A DNA stretch of 64,000 bases. It comes from Botryococcus braunii (lineage: Eukaryota; Chlorophyta; Trebouxiophyceae). The translations under genes and the position numbers were made by a program. This document shows, piece by piece, positions 1 to 13,103 of this stretch (the stretch's first letter is position 1; each line of letters opens with the position of its first letter). The notes below the pieces were generated by a model. It did no database searches. It worked only from the letters and a program-made list of their open reading frames with translations, and was not told the DNA's origin. The stretch lies in assembly GCA_002005505.1 (NCBI GenBank), contig KV908345.1, forward strand, positions 717,659 to 781,658. The letters run 5' to 3'.

Positions 1-551
1 CAAGGTAGCATACAAGTAGATTCCTCATCGAAATCATATTCCAAACATCGTCAACGGTAAATGAAAAGCCAAAAACACAAATGACAACTCTTTTATTTGC
101 CAATTGAAAAACATAGAGAGATATAGTTGACGGCGCACCCTGAAGCTACGGCTGCCGGTACCGCCGGGCTCACGATAGTACCGGGAACATCCAATAGTAC
201 CGGACAATGTTCTGCAGACGCCTATTGAATTCACCAGCGTGTGGGCGGTCATGGTTAGTCCCAGTCGATGGACAAGGATAGCGAGGGAATGTCTCCAAAA
301 CATAATCAATTTCTACAACTGCTTCTGCTTTTCCTTCCTCTTCTACAAACTATGTCGCTCGACTTGTTGTGAATGCAGAATGAGACTCTTTGAGCTCCAA
401 CAGCATTTGACCACCAATCGTCCAGAATTAAGACACAATTTGGACAACCATAACAACACTGGGATGAGTGGATAGCGTACGCATGGAAGCAAGAAACAAG
501 CGAATGAGCACATACTACCGCGCGTGCGTGCGCACGCACGCACACATACAC

Positions 552-558
<7 letters not shown>
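1..558. other. Unannotated host-like DNA
   Basis: No coding region can be supported here. The open frames are short, show no recognisable motif and run into the adjoining microsatellite. Nothing RNA-like was seen. Confidence 0.4.
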
Positions 559-852
<294 letters not shown>

Positions 853-988
853 TGCGCGCAGCCACGCACACGCGGCGTGCGCGTATCATAAACTTGTCTG
901 AGCCGTGATGACGTCAAGCCTGGATGCCTTGGGGATGTGATAGTTGGAAACCCCCACTAGTCATCTGACCGTACACAAGATTAAGATA

Positions 989-1070
989 TGCTTCACTTTT
1001 CATTTGAAGTACGGTCATGTGCGATAAGTGGTTCGCCGTTACGATCTGCTTCACTTTTCATCTGAAGTAA
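989..1070. repeat. Pair of short hairpin-like direct repeats
   Basis: A 23-bp motif (TGCTTCACTTTTCAT followed by YTGAAGTA) occurs at 989-1011 and 1048-1070. Each copy is itself an imperfect inverted repeat, CTTCA...TGAAG. Function unknown; the surrounding sequence shows no gene. Confidence 0.6.
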
Positions 1071-1135
1071 CTGTGCATCCCACCATACGGACTTCAGACA
1101 TGCTTTGTAGACACAAGAGCCCTTCTGCATGCGGA

Positions 1136-1240
1136 GATTGCCCGATCTAAATTACCCCCCCCCCCCCAAAAAAAAAAAGGCCCGAGCTCTAGTCAAGATT
1201 GCCCGAGCTCCAGCCATTCCTCCCCCCCCCCCCCAAATGT
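1136..1240. repeat. Two diverged copies of a poly-C-ending unit
   Basis: Two similar segments beginning AGATTGCCCGA run into C homopolymers at 1155-1167 (followed by A 1168-1178) and 1222-1234. They look like an old short duplication with homopolymer expansion at the same place. Confidence 0.55.
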
Positions 1241-2435
1241 CTGGACAATGCTGTACACTATGAGCAGGAACATTACAGAGGGTGGCCTTTTGGGCTTCCT
1301 CCATTTCGCCCTGTGTTGAAACTTGTGGTGCCTGAGGTCGCATCGATGACGGGAACAGAAAACCTACACATACAACCGGTCCATCCTGAAGAAACCTTCC
1401 GGAAGTATCGACCCATCTAGAGCACAATTTCAAAAGAAGGAAATATTTAATATTGACAAGAAGTGATTAAGTTTTAAGCATGTAAAACGACTTCATATAC
1501 TTCGTGCCAGTTTACACCCCTATTGTAGTCACAGTCCTCTAACAGTCACGGAAGTCGCTGGATTCCCACAATACGATCAAGAGTGACCAGCAATTTATGC
1601 CCTCTTGCAGTCACAGAAGGGGTTGGATTCCAAATTTTCAACGGAATTCAATCTGGTTCAACCAGACAAATTGGTCGGTTTGCAAGTCCTCTTCTCATCT
1701 ACTGATCAATGTGCCTCTCTCACACCTGCCGCACCTCGAGGACCTCAGATGTGGCGCATAACCGCTTTGCCTTAGGAATAAACCAAAAAGCTTGGCGCAC
1801 ACGCGTCCTCTCAATTCGAAAAGCATTGGACGTACGCCCACACATGGCTGCACTTGAGCTCGGGATCGATGCAGCCCCCTTTGCCTCTATTTCTAAAACA
1901 CTGGCAGCGTACCCTTACAAGTGTCTACACCTGCAATAACTCCTACTCGCGCAGTCTAGCACTTGGCCCGGCCACAGCAAAGGCGTGATTATGTGCTTCA
2001 CCCGCCTGTCCTGCTTTCCCATTGCGTCCTAAGTTTCCGTTGTGCCCCAGTCGTCCATTATGTCCTGGTATCCCAGTGTATCCCAGTTTGCCTTCTAAAT
2101 GGAAACTCGACTTGGTGATATACTTCCAACGACTTGGTGACTTCGCTTAACAGAGGATATAACGGAGCCTGGTCCATCCAGTACTGTCTGGTTGTTGCTC
2201 GTCCCGTGCAGAAACCACACGCATGCTACACTGCGACACCCTCTGCTTGGCTAACAGTGTTCCGCACTTCCCCACGCACCCGGAGGATGGCCACCGGAAA
2301 ACAAAGGAACGAGTTAATGTCCACATGCAGCACCGATTTTGTGCCAACATGCGCACCAGAAGAGTGCCAGGTGGCAGATCACAGCGGCAAGAGTGGTTCC
2401 GCTCAGGTATGACTGTTAAAATATGTGGAGACCAG

Positions 2436-2491
<56 letters not shown>

Positions 2492-3326
2492 AAAGAGCCC
2501 AGTCCCGTTGTAGCTGGATCTTGCCACTGGAGCAGTACTGAAGAGCTTGTGCTGAAGTGACACAACAGTGATCCAGTACAAAACTGCGCCAGCAAACTTT
2601 ACGCATGATGCTAAACTGCCCCCCGGAAGGCCGCTGGCATTTTTGGCATTACAGCAGCTGGCCATGGGGCACGTCTGCCTGTTCTGTGGCAGACGTGTCA
2701 CATGTGGCTGCTACTTATGGGAGGGGGGATGAAGCAACAATGACCTTCATGCCATCCTCCACAGGGACCACTCAAAAGTTGGTCCTCGCCTCTGCACAGC
2801 TCTTGCCCTTCTACTTCTTCCTCTTCCTTGAAATTACTACATGACCATCATAGGATGATTCCATCACACACATGCATTACCACCATCTTGTGCGCCGATT
2901 CCTTTTATTCTGAACCTTAAGGATAACTTACCGCCACATATGTTTACACATATTTTTGGGGGACTTCCCGCATGTATCAGAGGGGGAACCAAATTTGACT
3001 TCCAACTGAAACCAACGACAACCCAGTTGCATGTATGCTGGTATCGGCATGGCCAGTTCTTGTGAAGGGCTCACTTCCTCAGTATCACTTCTTGGCTTCC
3101 TCCACTTGCCATTCACTCCCTCCAGTGTCCTGCACGTATCCATACGGCTCCATACGCAGCGTTGTGAAGACCGCACCACAGCATTGGATACACTCTCTCA
3201 AGCCCTATACCCTTTGCAGCAACACTGCCTGGTCCACATTTTTGGGGACACCCAAACTAGCTTCAAAATTCCCAAATTTGGCAGCACCTGGGATGACACG
3301 TTCATCCGGCCCGAGAACTATGCCCT
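1241..3326. other. Unannotated host-like DNA with a poly-A tract
   Basis: Apart from 49 consecutive A residues at 2441-2489, nothing with coding or RNA character is recognised. The A tract could be a retroposed tail or simple homopolymer growth. No poly-A signal or target duplication was found that would choose between these. Confidence 0.4.
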
Positions 3327-4220
3327 CTACAGGTTATATAAAGTGCTCAAATAGAGGAGATAACCGCGGCACATCATGGTGTAAACAACACAAACAGTAA
3401 CTACATCAAATACCAGCCCGATCAGGATCCTACCATTTCCTAAAGGCCAACAGCTTCCCCCGGGAATGGAGCTCCCTTTCTCCTGCAGGAACAGTCGGCG
3501 CCTGTAGATCTCTAGACCAAATCCCAGTAGGATCGCAATCAGAAATGTACAGGTTTGCATAATCCCAATCTTAGCCTGGCACATAGTGATCAAATATCGA
3601 GGGGAACTGGGATTCATATAGATTCCCTCCCTCCCCCAGTGTTCTTGGATAAACTTTTCTAAAAAGCCTCCCACCCCAAACATGCACCACGCTTCTTCCG
3701 GGACAAGTCGGCGACAATATGATTCATTTGCATACCACAGTAGCACGAGCATGGCAGCCGAATTTAGGCTGTCCAGGTACAAAGGCAGTGGCAACCCCAA
3801 GCAGTGGCCAAGGATGGGAAAGAGTAGAGTCGAAAAGAAATAGTGAGGAGTAATTGCGGGTCTCAAAAAAGGTGTTTGCCCAGGAAGTGTAAACCACAGG
3901 CTGCGAATGTCCGCACATCTGATGCAAACACACAAGCGCTGTACAAAGAACCAAAGTCGTGACACCCCAGAAAATCCATCCAGCTTGGTTTCAAGCATGT
4001 ATAATGCTCCAATGCAGATAGCTGCGTAAGCAGCTTGCACAAATAGCCTCCTTGTGAAATCCGGCGCGACGCGTTGCCAGGCTAAGACAAAAAGAGCCAC
4101 CAACGAGATGCAAGCATTGGAGGCAAGATACACTTTGCAGAACGTTCTGTGGCATGAGACAATATATTGCTGGACGCTGGCCTCCAATAATGGATCTGCA
4201 AATGCCAAGCTTGACCTCAT
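3327..4220 (-). CDS. Putative multi-pass membrane protein (family unknown)
   Basis: An intact 297-codon frame. I do not recognise the family. Hydrophobic stretches suggest five to six membrane segments, near residues 37-50, 64-80, 125-150, 155-168, 222-242 and 265-285. Between them lie Arg-rich loops (for example EIYRRRLFLQEKG) and Cys-rich patches. The ATG at 4220 is preferred because the decayed paralogue at 8401-9331 conserves the same MRSSLAFA opening, and an in-frame stop lies upstream. Similarity to that paralogue runs over the whole length (e.g. CADIRSLWF/CADIQSLWF, HYFFSTL, SAAML, EIYRRRLFL). This supports a real coding sequence and a tandem or dispersed duplication. No introns are needed. 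A host gene is likelier than a transposon product, since no LTR or TIR brackets it. Function unassigned. Confidence 0.6.
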   Translation of the reverse strand: MRSSLAFADPLLEASVQQYIVSCHRTFCKVYLASNACISLVALFVLAWQRVAPDFTRRLFVQAAYAAICIGALYMLETKLDGFSGVSRLWFFVQRLCVCIRCADIRSLWFTLPGQTPFLRPAITPHYFFSTLLFPILGHCLGLPLPLYLDSLNSAAMLVLLWYANESYCRRLVPEEAWCMFGVGGFLEKFIQEHWGREGIYMNPSSPRYLITMCQAKIGIMQTCTFLIAILLGFGLEIYRRRLFLQEKGSSIPGGSCWPLGNGRILIGLVFDVVTVCVVYTMMCRGYLLYLSTLYNL

Positions 4221-5427
4221 AGTCCCTGCACAGTGGCAGAGATGATGAGTGCGGGCCTTGAGTACACAGCCAGGTCACTCCTCAGGGCTATCAGAGTGTC
4301 CTGAAGTGAAGGCTCTTGAAAAACCACGCAAGCAACTAAAGACAAAAAATGCTGCAGCAAGGGCCTCTTGCTAGTCAAAGTCAGAACCTGACAGGCGGAC
4401 TTGGCTGGCTAGAGGCATACAGCGCAGGCAGTAAGCGGGAAATCCCTTTCAGTCACCTGGATTGCACGTAATGCGGCTTTTGCTAGCAAATTGCTTGTCA
4501 GAGATTTCATGTCATACGTACGTTCGGCCAACCTTATGGCAGCCGGAGGAACCGTTTCGATGCACCAAGAATATCGTACACTATCACTGCAGCGAAGAGA
4601 GCGCAAAAGGATTCGACCTAGCAAGACAAGCAGTGCCAAATGCTGTTGGAGGAAAAGGGCTAAAATTCATGCCGCTGTTGACCTTCAATGTTTTCTCAAA
4701 CGGCGTGAACGAGCGGTTCGAAAACCGAAAGCCTCTGAATCCAAACGAAGTCAAGGAGAGTCAAATCTTACCAGGAGAAGAACGAAGAGAGGACCTACCG
4801 GGAAATCCCTAACAGGACAAACAGTTCTCGCCGGGGCGGGACGTTGTGACGGGGTAGATTTGATCGACGCCAAGATGACCGCGGTAAGCGGTTGATAACA
4901 GCTGAAATGATCCCACCTCTTCAATGAAGAGTCTTCATGATTCCTCTGGGATCGGATTCGGATCATCCGAGGTTATCCTGAGCCGGGAAATCCAAAGCCT
5001 AGATCATCGAGCCTCAACGATCGAGGTGGGCTTCAGCGGAAGTGCGCTATCCATAGAGAGCCTATCAGTGATTCCACCAGAACCGATTTTGACTCTGATC
5101 ATATCATTCAAGCAGCGTTTACAGAGCCGGTTATGTCCACATTCGCACCTGTGTCCCGAGGGGCTCTTCCAAAGGCAGAATCTGTTGCCACGTATACATT
5201 CAACGCATTTTCCGGTATGGGTTACTAGTAGACAGTGTCGTAACAGGCCTCGAGAGTGGACCCTCGTAGGACCCTTCTTCGCAGCCTAGGTCTCGGTCCT
5301 TCAGAACTGTCCACTATGCGACGACACGGTCGCTACTCGTACTGGTGACTCTTAGCCTGTCTCGGCATTTTTCTTGGCTGTTACAATACGCTCAAGCAGC
5401 CACTTCAGAGGTGTGGAGATATTCAAT
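4221..5427. other. Unannotated host-like DNA
   Basis: Overlapping short frames on both strands lack recognisable motifs. A basic Arg/Lys-rich plus-strand frame around 4491-4895 was considered but has no independent support. Confidence 0.4.
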
Positions 5428-5448
5428 ATTAAGAGTGAAGCCTATTTA
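5428..5448 (+). repeat. Fragment of TIR element end
   Basis: ATTAAGAGTGAAGCCTATTT matches the outer terminal inverted repeat of the elements at 5562, 6302 and 10171. Only the end of the element is recognisable here. Confidence 0.5.
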
Positions 5449-5561
5449 GAGGAAGCTACTTCTTCCCTTAATCATGACACTCCCTGATCGATCTTCACAA
5501 GGGTCTTGTAGTGGCTCAAAGTAGGTAAATGGCTATGCTGTACATGTTTAAGGATGTAGTC

Positions 5562-5650
5562 AAAATTAAGAGTGAAGCCTATTTTAACCGCACACCATAA
5601 ATCCATCATGCAGGGACGCGGAATCTAGGGGCCAAATATTCAAGGTGATA
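5562..5650 (+). mobile_element. Left arm of a TIR (MITE-like) element
   Basis: The segment carries the TIR (AAGAGTGAAGCCTAT...TAACCGCACACC) followed by a subterminal block with GGACGCGGAATCTAGGGGCC. The 6302-6398 copy is nearly identical over about 85 bp. No right arm is seen before the next copy; the sequence passes straight into a microsatellite at 5652. Either the copy lost its right arm or the microsatellite grew from its interior. Confidence 0.6.
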
Positions 5651-6282
<632 letters not shown>

Positions 6283-6301
6283 TTGTTGAAGGATCTACTG
6301 T

Positions 6302-6740
<439 letters not shown>

Positions 6741-7827
6741 GAGTTAGGAATAGGGGAACATTCTAACACCAGGAATGGTGCTAGTAGCATTGTTATGAGG
6801 CGGTGCAAGTCCGCTGATTGAACGCTGTGACCTGTGTTCGAGCCCTGGGAACTGCAGGAGAGCTATGGCATCCGCACTTTTCAATGGACTTGCTGAGAAC
6901 GTCTGGGGGCTGCTTCCAAAGGTCTGGCAGGCTCCTTTCTGCAATTCCTCCCTTCGGACCGACTTTTGGGTACATATTGCACCTGCTCCTTTGTCTGTCC
7001 TGTTTAGGTCATGCATAACTTACGTCAGCTTTGCCTTCAACACACGAGGCCGGCAGAAGTTCCCGGTGTCTTTTGACATAATTTGAGCAAACCATAACCG
7101 CAAATCACGTATCCTATGGTGTTTTTGTTACCAGGTTCGTCCGGTCTTTCAATGGACAGGATGCGAAGAGAGCAGCATCGTAGCTCAGCTGATCTCCTGT
7201 ATTGTGTATAGTGTGTGTGAAGTGTGTCTGTGCATGAGAGTCTGTGGTTTTCATCCTCACGATAATGGTGATTGGGAAGGTGACCCTGGCACACATGAGG
7301 TGCGCCAAGGGGTGTGACACTCGACAGATACCGCCATAGAAATGCTTTCACACTGCCGGTAGTAAGACACATAACCAGTTGCCAGCCCTGTGAGGCCGTT
7401 TGTTCTGCTGAAGCTCCCGTATAGGAGAATTACAGAACCTCTCGACCCTTTTTTGCTCTTGGCAAACAGCCCGACACATGTGATTGCTTCTTAGTCAGAC
7501 AAGCATGCGCTGGTCACCTCCAGATTTTGTCTTAGCTAGAAGCCCCCCCCCCCCCCCCCCAAAACCCCCTCCTTTCGATCAGTATGTATCACATTGAGAG
7601 ATCTAAGAGTCTGTTGCTTCTTACCTGCTAAATTTCTCTCCAACACTCAACTACCCGTGGCTATCACATGTCAGAAAGGTCCTTTCCTGACAGACCAGCA
7701 GTACCATTTGTCATGCTGACAGTTTGAAGGCCGAAGTTGCTACCTTCACAAGCATTCTTTTCAAGGACCACCACGTAACGCAAAATGTCAAGGTGGGGGA
7801 ATGAACATATGCAAGGGGCAAGGGGCA

Positions 7828-7830
<3 letters not shown>
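6741..7830. other. Unannotated host-like DNA with a poly-C tract
   Basis: No gene is recognised. There are 18 C residues at 7543-7560. A GTTCGAGCC motif near 6837 resembles a pol III B box, but no convincing A box or cloverleaf surrounds it. Confidence 0.4.
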
Positions 7831-8256
<426 letters not shown>

Positions 8257-8400
8257 CAGCCGGCTCTATTGATACAGCCGCGAACAGCTTGAAATGCGGT
8301 TACAAGGTCATAGGTCATATTCAAGGATGTTGCTCCTTCGTAATCTTTCAACCTGTGGCAAAAACCATGAAGCATGCAGGTATTGCTGCTCCAGTCTGCT

Positions 8401-9331
8401 TCAGACCATCCTTTCCAAGCCATGCGCATGGCCACCGGAAGCATCCAAGCTCAAGAAGAGTAGGTAACCATAACTCAGGAGACCAGAGAGAGTAAAAACA
8501 GTGATGACATCCAACACAATGGCACTTAGGCACAAGTGCCAATGTTCCCGAAGGGCCAAGTCGATGCTCCAGGCGCATTATGAGCCCTTTCCAGGAGGAA
8601 CAGCCGACGCCTGTAGATCTCATGTCCAAACTCCAGCAGAACTGCGCAAATGAACATGGCGGCTTGCGTAACCCCTAATTTGGCTTGGCAGAATGCAGAG
8701 GCGTGTTGAGGAACCCTTGGATCCATTTGTACTCCAACCCTGCTCCAGTGTTGTTTTAAAATGTTTTCTAGCATGCAGCCTTCCCCAAAAAGAGACCATG
8801 CCTCTTTTGGAGCAAGGCGGGTACAAAATGCTTTGTTGGCATGCAGGATCATAGCTAGCATGGCTGCGCTATTGAAAATGTCCAGGTACAACGGAAGAGG
8901 CATCCCCCTGCAGTGCAGGACATTTGGGAAAACAAGAGTCGAAAAGAAATAGTGGATAGTAAATGTTGGCTTAAGGAACAGTGTCTGGCCGGGAACAGTA
9001 AACCAAAGACTCTGAATGTCAGCGCATCGGACACACACACACACAAGCGCTAAACAAAAAACCAGCCATGCCATATCCCAAGGAAATTTCCTGTCCTGGC
9101 ATTAAGCAGGTACAGTGGTATTTATCCCACAGTTGCATAAGCAACTTGAATGGACAGCCTCCGTATGAGATCGGGAGCTGTTCACTGCCAGACAAGGGCC
9201 AAAGATGCCAAAACAGAAATGGAAGCATGTGTGGCGAGATACTGGCTGCAAAAGCTTTTGCAGTGTAGTTTCAAGGGATCTTGCAGGCTGGCCTCCAAAC
9301 GTGAATTGGCAAAGGCCAGGCTGGACCGCAT
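8401..9331 (-). pseudogene. Decayed paralogue of the 3327-4220 membrane protein
   Basis: Protein similarity to the intact copy can be followed from the MRSSLAFA start to the C-terminal GYLLYL/GYLLFL segment, but in three frames. In-frame stops occur where the intact copy has sense codons: a TGA just after the first membrane segment, a TAA, and a TAG aligned to a CAG. A frameshift follows at the short TG run near 9030. The main surviving block is about 8530-9074. A second frameshift near 8530 puts the last segment (VLDVITVF...GYLLFLSL) in another frame, ending at the stop at 8401. Splicing could in principle remove some lesions, but their number favours a pseudogene. Confidence 0.75.
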
Positions 9332-9584
9332 GATCCTGAACAGATGCCAGACATGATCAACACATGCCTGAATGTCCTTGACCAACCAGTTGTCTTTATT
9401 AGTTATATAGTCTATGATTGTCTGTTGTACTTGCTTTTAAGCTGCTCCAACAATGACAAAAGTGTAGCCAATATCCACAGACGTATGGGGACCAGCTTGG
9501 CATGACTGTTTGGCTTGAAATGTGAAAGTCGTTGAATGCTGTGAGCAGCTGCATCATTTGGATAGTGATGCGGACCTCAAGCTA

Positions 9585-9597
9585 CCCCCCCCCCCCC
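9585..9597. repeat. Poly-C tract
   Basis: Thirteen C residues followed by AAACACCCC. It resembles the C-then-A homopolymers near 1155 and 7543. The flanks at 9332-9643 show no gene. Confidence 0.8.
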
Positions 9598-9643
9598 AAA
9601 CACCCCATCAACCGTCCCTAGTGACATTATTTTTTGATAAAGG

Positions 9644-9695
9644 AGAGAGAGGAAGAGGGAGAGGGGGAAGGGAGAGAGGGAAGGCGGGGGAGAAG

Positions 9696-9740
<45 letters not shown>

Positions 9741-9989
9741 TGAGAGAGAGAGAGAGACAGAGAGAGAGAGGGGGGGGAGAGAGAGAGAGAGAGAGGGAGG
9801 GAGGGAGGGAGGGAGGGAGGGAGGGAGGGAGGGAGGAGGGAGGGAGGGAGGGAGGGAGGGAGGGAGGGAGGGAGGGAGGGAGGGAGGGAGGGAGGGAGGG
9901 AGGGAGGAGGGAGGGAGGGAGGGAGGGAGGGAGGGAGGGAGGGAGGGAGGGAGGAGGGAGGGAGGGAGGGAGGGAGGGAGGGAGGGAGG

Positions 9990-10054
<65 letters not shown>
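9644..10054. repeat. Polypurine microsatellite (GA)n(GGGA)n(GA)n
   Basis: GA runs flank a long GGGA array (about 9796-9995) interrupted four times by a GGA slip. Purine-only on the plus strand over about 400 bp. Confidence 0.95.
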
Positions 10055-10057
<3 letters not shown>

Positions 10058-10170
10058 GGGGAGAGGCGGGTAGGACACTCCGCAAAAGACTAAAATAATA
10101 CACGGGGCAACTATGGGCAAGGGGCAATTGTTTTGTGGGAAGAGAAAGAGAAGTCATTCTTATCATAACA

Positions 10171-10326
10171 TCTAGAAGAAAGAGTGAAGCCTATCCTAAC
10201 CGCACACCAAAAATCGTGCATGCGGGTACGCGGAATCTAGGGGCCCAAGACAAAAAAGGGGGGTATTGAAAATTCCGAGGGAGAAACCGGCGTGCAGTTA
10301 GGATAGGCTTCACTCTTTATTCTAAA
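10171..10326. mobile_element. Complete 156-bp TIR (MITE-like) element
   Basis: The 37-bp left arm (TCTAGAAGAAAGAGTGAAGC then CTATCCTAACCGCACACC) is the near-perfect reverse complement of the right arm at 10289-10326. The interior keeps the family block with ACGCGGAATCTAGGGGCC. It has no coding capacity. This is the clearest member of the family also seen at 5428, 5562 and 6302. The target duplication is unclear. Confidence 0.75.
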
Positions 10327-10599
10327 CCCTTCACAACATATGTGACGCATGGTGGAGGTTAACAAGGTCTTAAGTGGGTCAAGAGGTAGACATTTTCTAG
10401 AAAAGAATATTCAATTTCTCATTTTCAGTTACAACCGTTCACGACACCGAACCCTGAACAAATAAGCTGACCCCAATTTTTTTAACTTCTCAAAGGGCCA
10501 CATCCGGTCAGTTAAGGTTGTCCATTGGACACGTTTGTGCGATCTTGCGTCCACCTCACGAAGCTGCATATGCAACCGCCCATACTCTGCATGCATGAT

Positions 10600-11420
10600 A
10601 TGTCTACACTGTCATGGACAGAGCAATGTCATGATCACGGTAGGCCTATGTCTTTGGAAGCCAGTGTGTAACAGGGGTTTTACAATCGAGAACCTCGTGA
10701 CGCGTGACGGCGCTACACGTGCAGGAGCGCACCGGTGGTGTTGCTACGAGAGGGCATTATCTTGGAGATATACGTGTTATGATAGCATAGACACCCAAGG
10801 AATTTAGGTTTCGATGTTATGGAGATCTGGGCAGGAGGTGGAAGCCCCATGATGTAAGAATTGTGCTTGCGACATTCGGGCCTTTGTCGATCATCTGTTT
10901 CACAGTGTGCTGGACTTAACTGCTTTTCAACCTCGTATACTGCCAGTGTCACGCCCTGATTGACCTGAAATATCTTAGCAAACTAAAGTGATCCCCAAAA
11001 TTTAATTTTTCGCGAGCCTTCTCTTTTAAAGGGAAAATTGAAATACCGGTATATCAGTCATTCAACTAATACCGGTATATCAGTCATTCAACCTGGGATC
11101 CCAACTCCACGGGGCAATCTCCAACATACCACAGAGCAATGCCATGACCCCATGTAGGCCATATACGACTGGACGCCACTGCTCTGCACTACTTGCTATT
11201 CAACCCTCATACACTGACCTTCATCCTGAAAAGCCCAGAGTACCCCATTTAGCTTCCCCGAGATCACCACGATTAGAGTAAGCCAATATGTTACATAACA
11301 AAGAGCAATGTCGTGGACCTTTTATAGGCCATGGATCCAATGTAGCGGACTAACTATTGTTCATGAACTTCTACACATTGTCATTCATGCCTGCTTGACC
11401 TAGAAAACCGTATTTGGCAG
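10600..11420 (+). repeat. Diverged dispersed repeats and a 26-bp tandem duplication
   Basis: A motif like AGAGCAATGYCRTGA...TAGGCC recurs near 10619, 11131 and 11300. A companion motif, TTCAACCYYRTAYACTG, recurs near 10924 and 11199, with a weaker match near 11363. This suggests about three old copies of a longer unit with irregular spacing. Inside lies a clean 26-bp direct duplication (11043-11094) containing the palindrome ATACCGGTAT. No gene is recognised in 10327-11520. Confidence 0.45.
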
Positions 11421-11524
11421 TCCTAATGCCCATGATTACAATAACTCCACCCGCCATAATTTGGAGGGCAAGCACCCTTTCTATGGATAGGCCTCTCCAT
11501 GAGTCAATCAGGGGTTGCGCGCGC

Positions 11525-11977
<453 letters not shown>

Positions 11978-11978
11978 G

Positions 11979-11990
11979 TGGTATCGGCGA
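11979..11990 (+). promoter_or_regulatory. Primer binding site TGGTATCGGCGA (element A)
   Basis: Lies one base after the 5' LTR. The same 12-mer follows the 5' LTRs of elements B and D. It predicts a tRNA 3' end TCGCCGATACCA, with discriminator A and an A1-U72 pair. That pair is a feature of eukaryotic initiator tRNA; the tRNA identity is inferred. Confidence 0.75.
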
Positions 11991-12047
11991 CAAGGATTAG
12001 TTCCTTGTCGTTCGTTCGTGGTGCGTTTCTTTTCCTTTCGGATTGTG

Positions 12048-12605
12048 ATGTCTCGGCATCCTCGTTCGGGTTCAAGGGCTCGTGCACCTAGTCCTGGCAT
12101 CGCGGAGCCAGATCCATCCATAGATCTTCTTGCTTATGTATATGTAGATCGTTCATGGGTAGATCCTCGTTGTATGCTTAGGCGTTTGGTAGATATCGGT
12201 GCCCTGCTCGAAGGAGCCGTTGCATTAAGATCTAGTGTTCCGTCGCATTCCCCTCCAGTTGATACCGCTCAGAGCATTTCAGAGGGACTTGAGATGTTAA
12301 TTCAGTGCTCTCTCGCGCAACCTGCACCTGTGGTCGTGCCGCAGCCCATACCAACGGCAACTCCGGCATCGGCTACAGCCTCGTCAGGTTCAGGGAAGCC
12401 CTCGCTCAAGTTGCCAGACCCATCTGTATTCGAGGGAGATCCAATAAAGTTGGATCCTTGGCTTATGCAGACTGAAATGTTTTTGGGGACCTACGATGTA
12501 GGCTTGTCATCCGCTCGGTCCGTGGAGGTGGCTACGACGTTCTTCCGTTGCTTCCAATTACACCTTGAGTTGAGGAAGCACTTTTACAAATCAAATACAA
12601 CTTGA
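12048..12605 (+). pseudogene. gag of element A, N-terminal part, broken
   Basis: The ATG at 12048 opens MSRHPRSGSRARAPSPG and is preferred to an upstream in-frame GTG. A Ser/Pro/Ala-rich region is followed by a typical Ty3-type capsid start (LPDPSVFEGDP...LDPWLMQTEMFLGTYDVGLS..ATTFF). After about 12540 the capsid similarity stops and the frame ends within 60 bases. This looks like a deletion of the rest of capsid and any zinc knuckle. The next recognisable frame belongs to the gag/protease linker. Confidence 0.7.
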
Positions 12606-13103
12606 TTTGTTGGACTTCTTTGGTATTACAGCAGTGTGAGGCCTGTTTCAGGTGTCTGCCAACTGTTCAGTGACCCAGTATGGGATTCCTGTTTTGTATG
12701 GGCTTGGTAATCTGCAGGATTTCTTTCACATTTGTTGCCATTCTTTCAAGTCCCATATTGTGGATGGGCATGGTTTGTGTAGAGAGTTTCAGACATCCCC
12801 CCATGCCAGTGACTTGATCAATCCTGTGTGCATGTACAAGAGAGATGCAGCTCCTCACCTTCTTTCTAGTGATGCTCATGTTGTCTTGTTTGTTGATGGT
12901 AGTAACAGGGAGTGTACTGTTAGCCAGCTTGTGTCACAGCTACTGCCAGGTACTAGATTGACTGTGCTCTCTTGCCTGAGCCACTGTGAACAGGTGCTGG
13001 AAGGGACTACACAACAACAGTCTCATGATGTATTGCTCTCGGCTTCTGTTTTGGATGCACTGGGTCTTACTTCCACCTTTAAGAGCTCACCCCACTGCAG
13101 TTC
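12606..13103 (+). pseudogene. gag-protease linker of element A, interrupted by Copia
   Basis: An open frame (12652 onward) reads into the Copia LTR and has no recognised domain. In element A it continues across the Copia insertion at 31524, ending just before the protease active site at 31717. Joining the halves at the TSD (agttc) does not keep frame with the 31529-31716 segment. A one-base lesion near 13080 must therefore also be present. Confidence 0.55.

Noticed and set aside
2441..2489. Poly-A tract as proof of a LINE or processed pseudogene insertion
   Set aside because: No coding similarity, polyadenylation signal or flanking duplication was found on either side.
6800..6850. tRNA or SINE with a B box near 6837 (also near 35335)
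   Set aside because: GTTCGA-type motifs alone occur by chance; no A box at the right distance and no cloverleaf could be drawn.
8401..9331. Alternative genetic code (TAG/TAA as Gln) to explain stops in the decayed membrane-protein copy
   Set aside because: Only one stop aligns with a Gln codon. Others align with different residues, frameshifts are also present, and intact retroelement genes here use all three stops normally.
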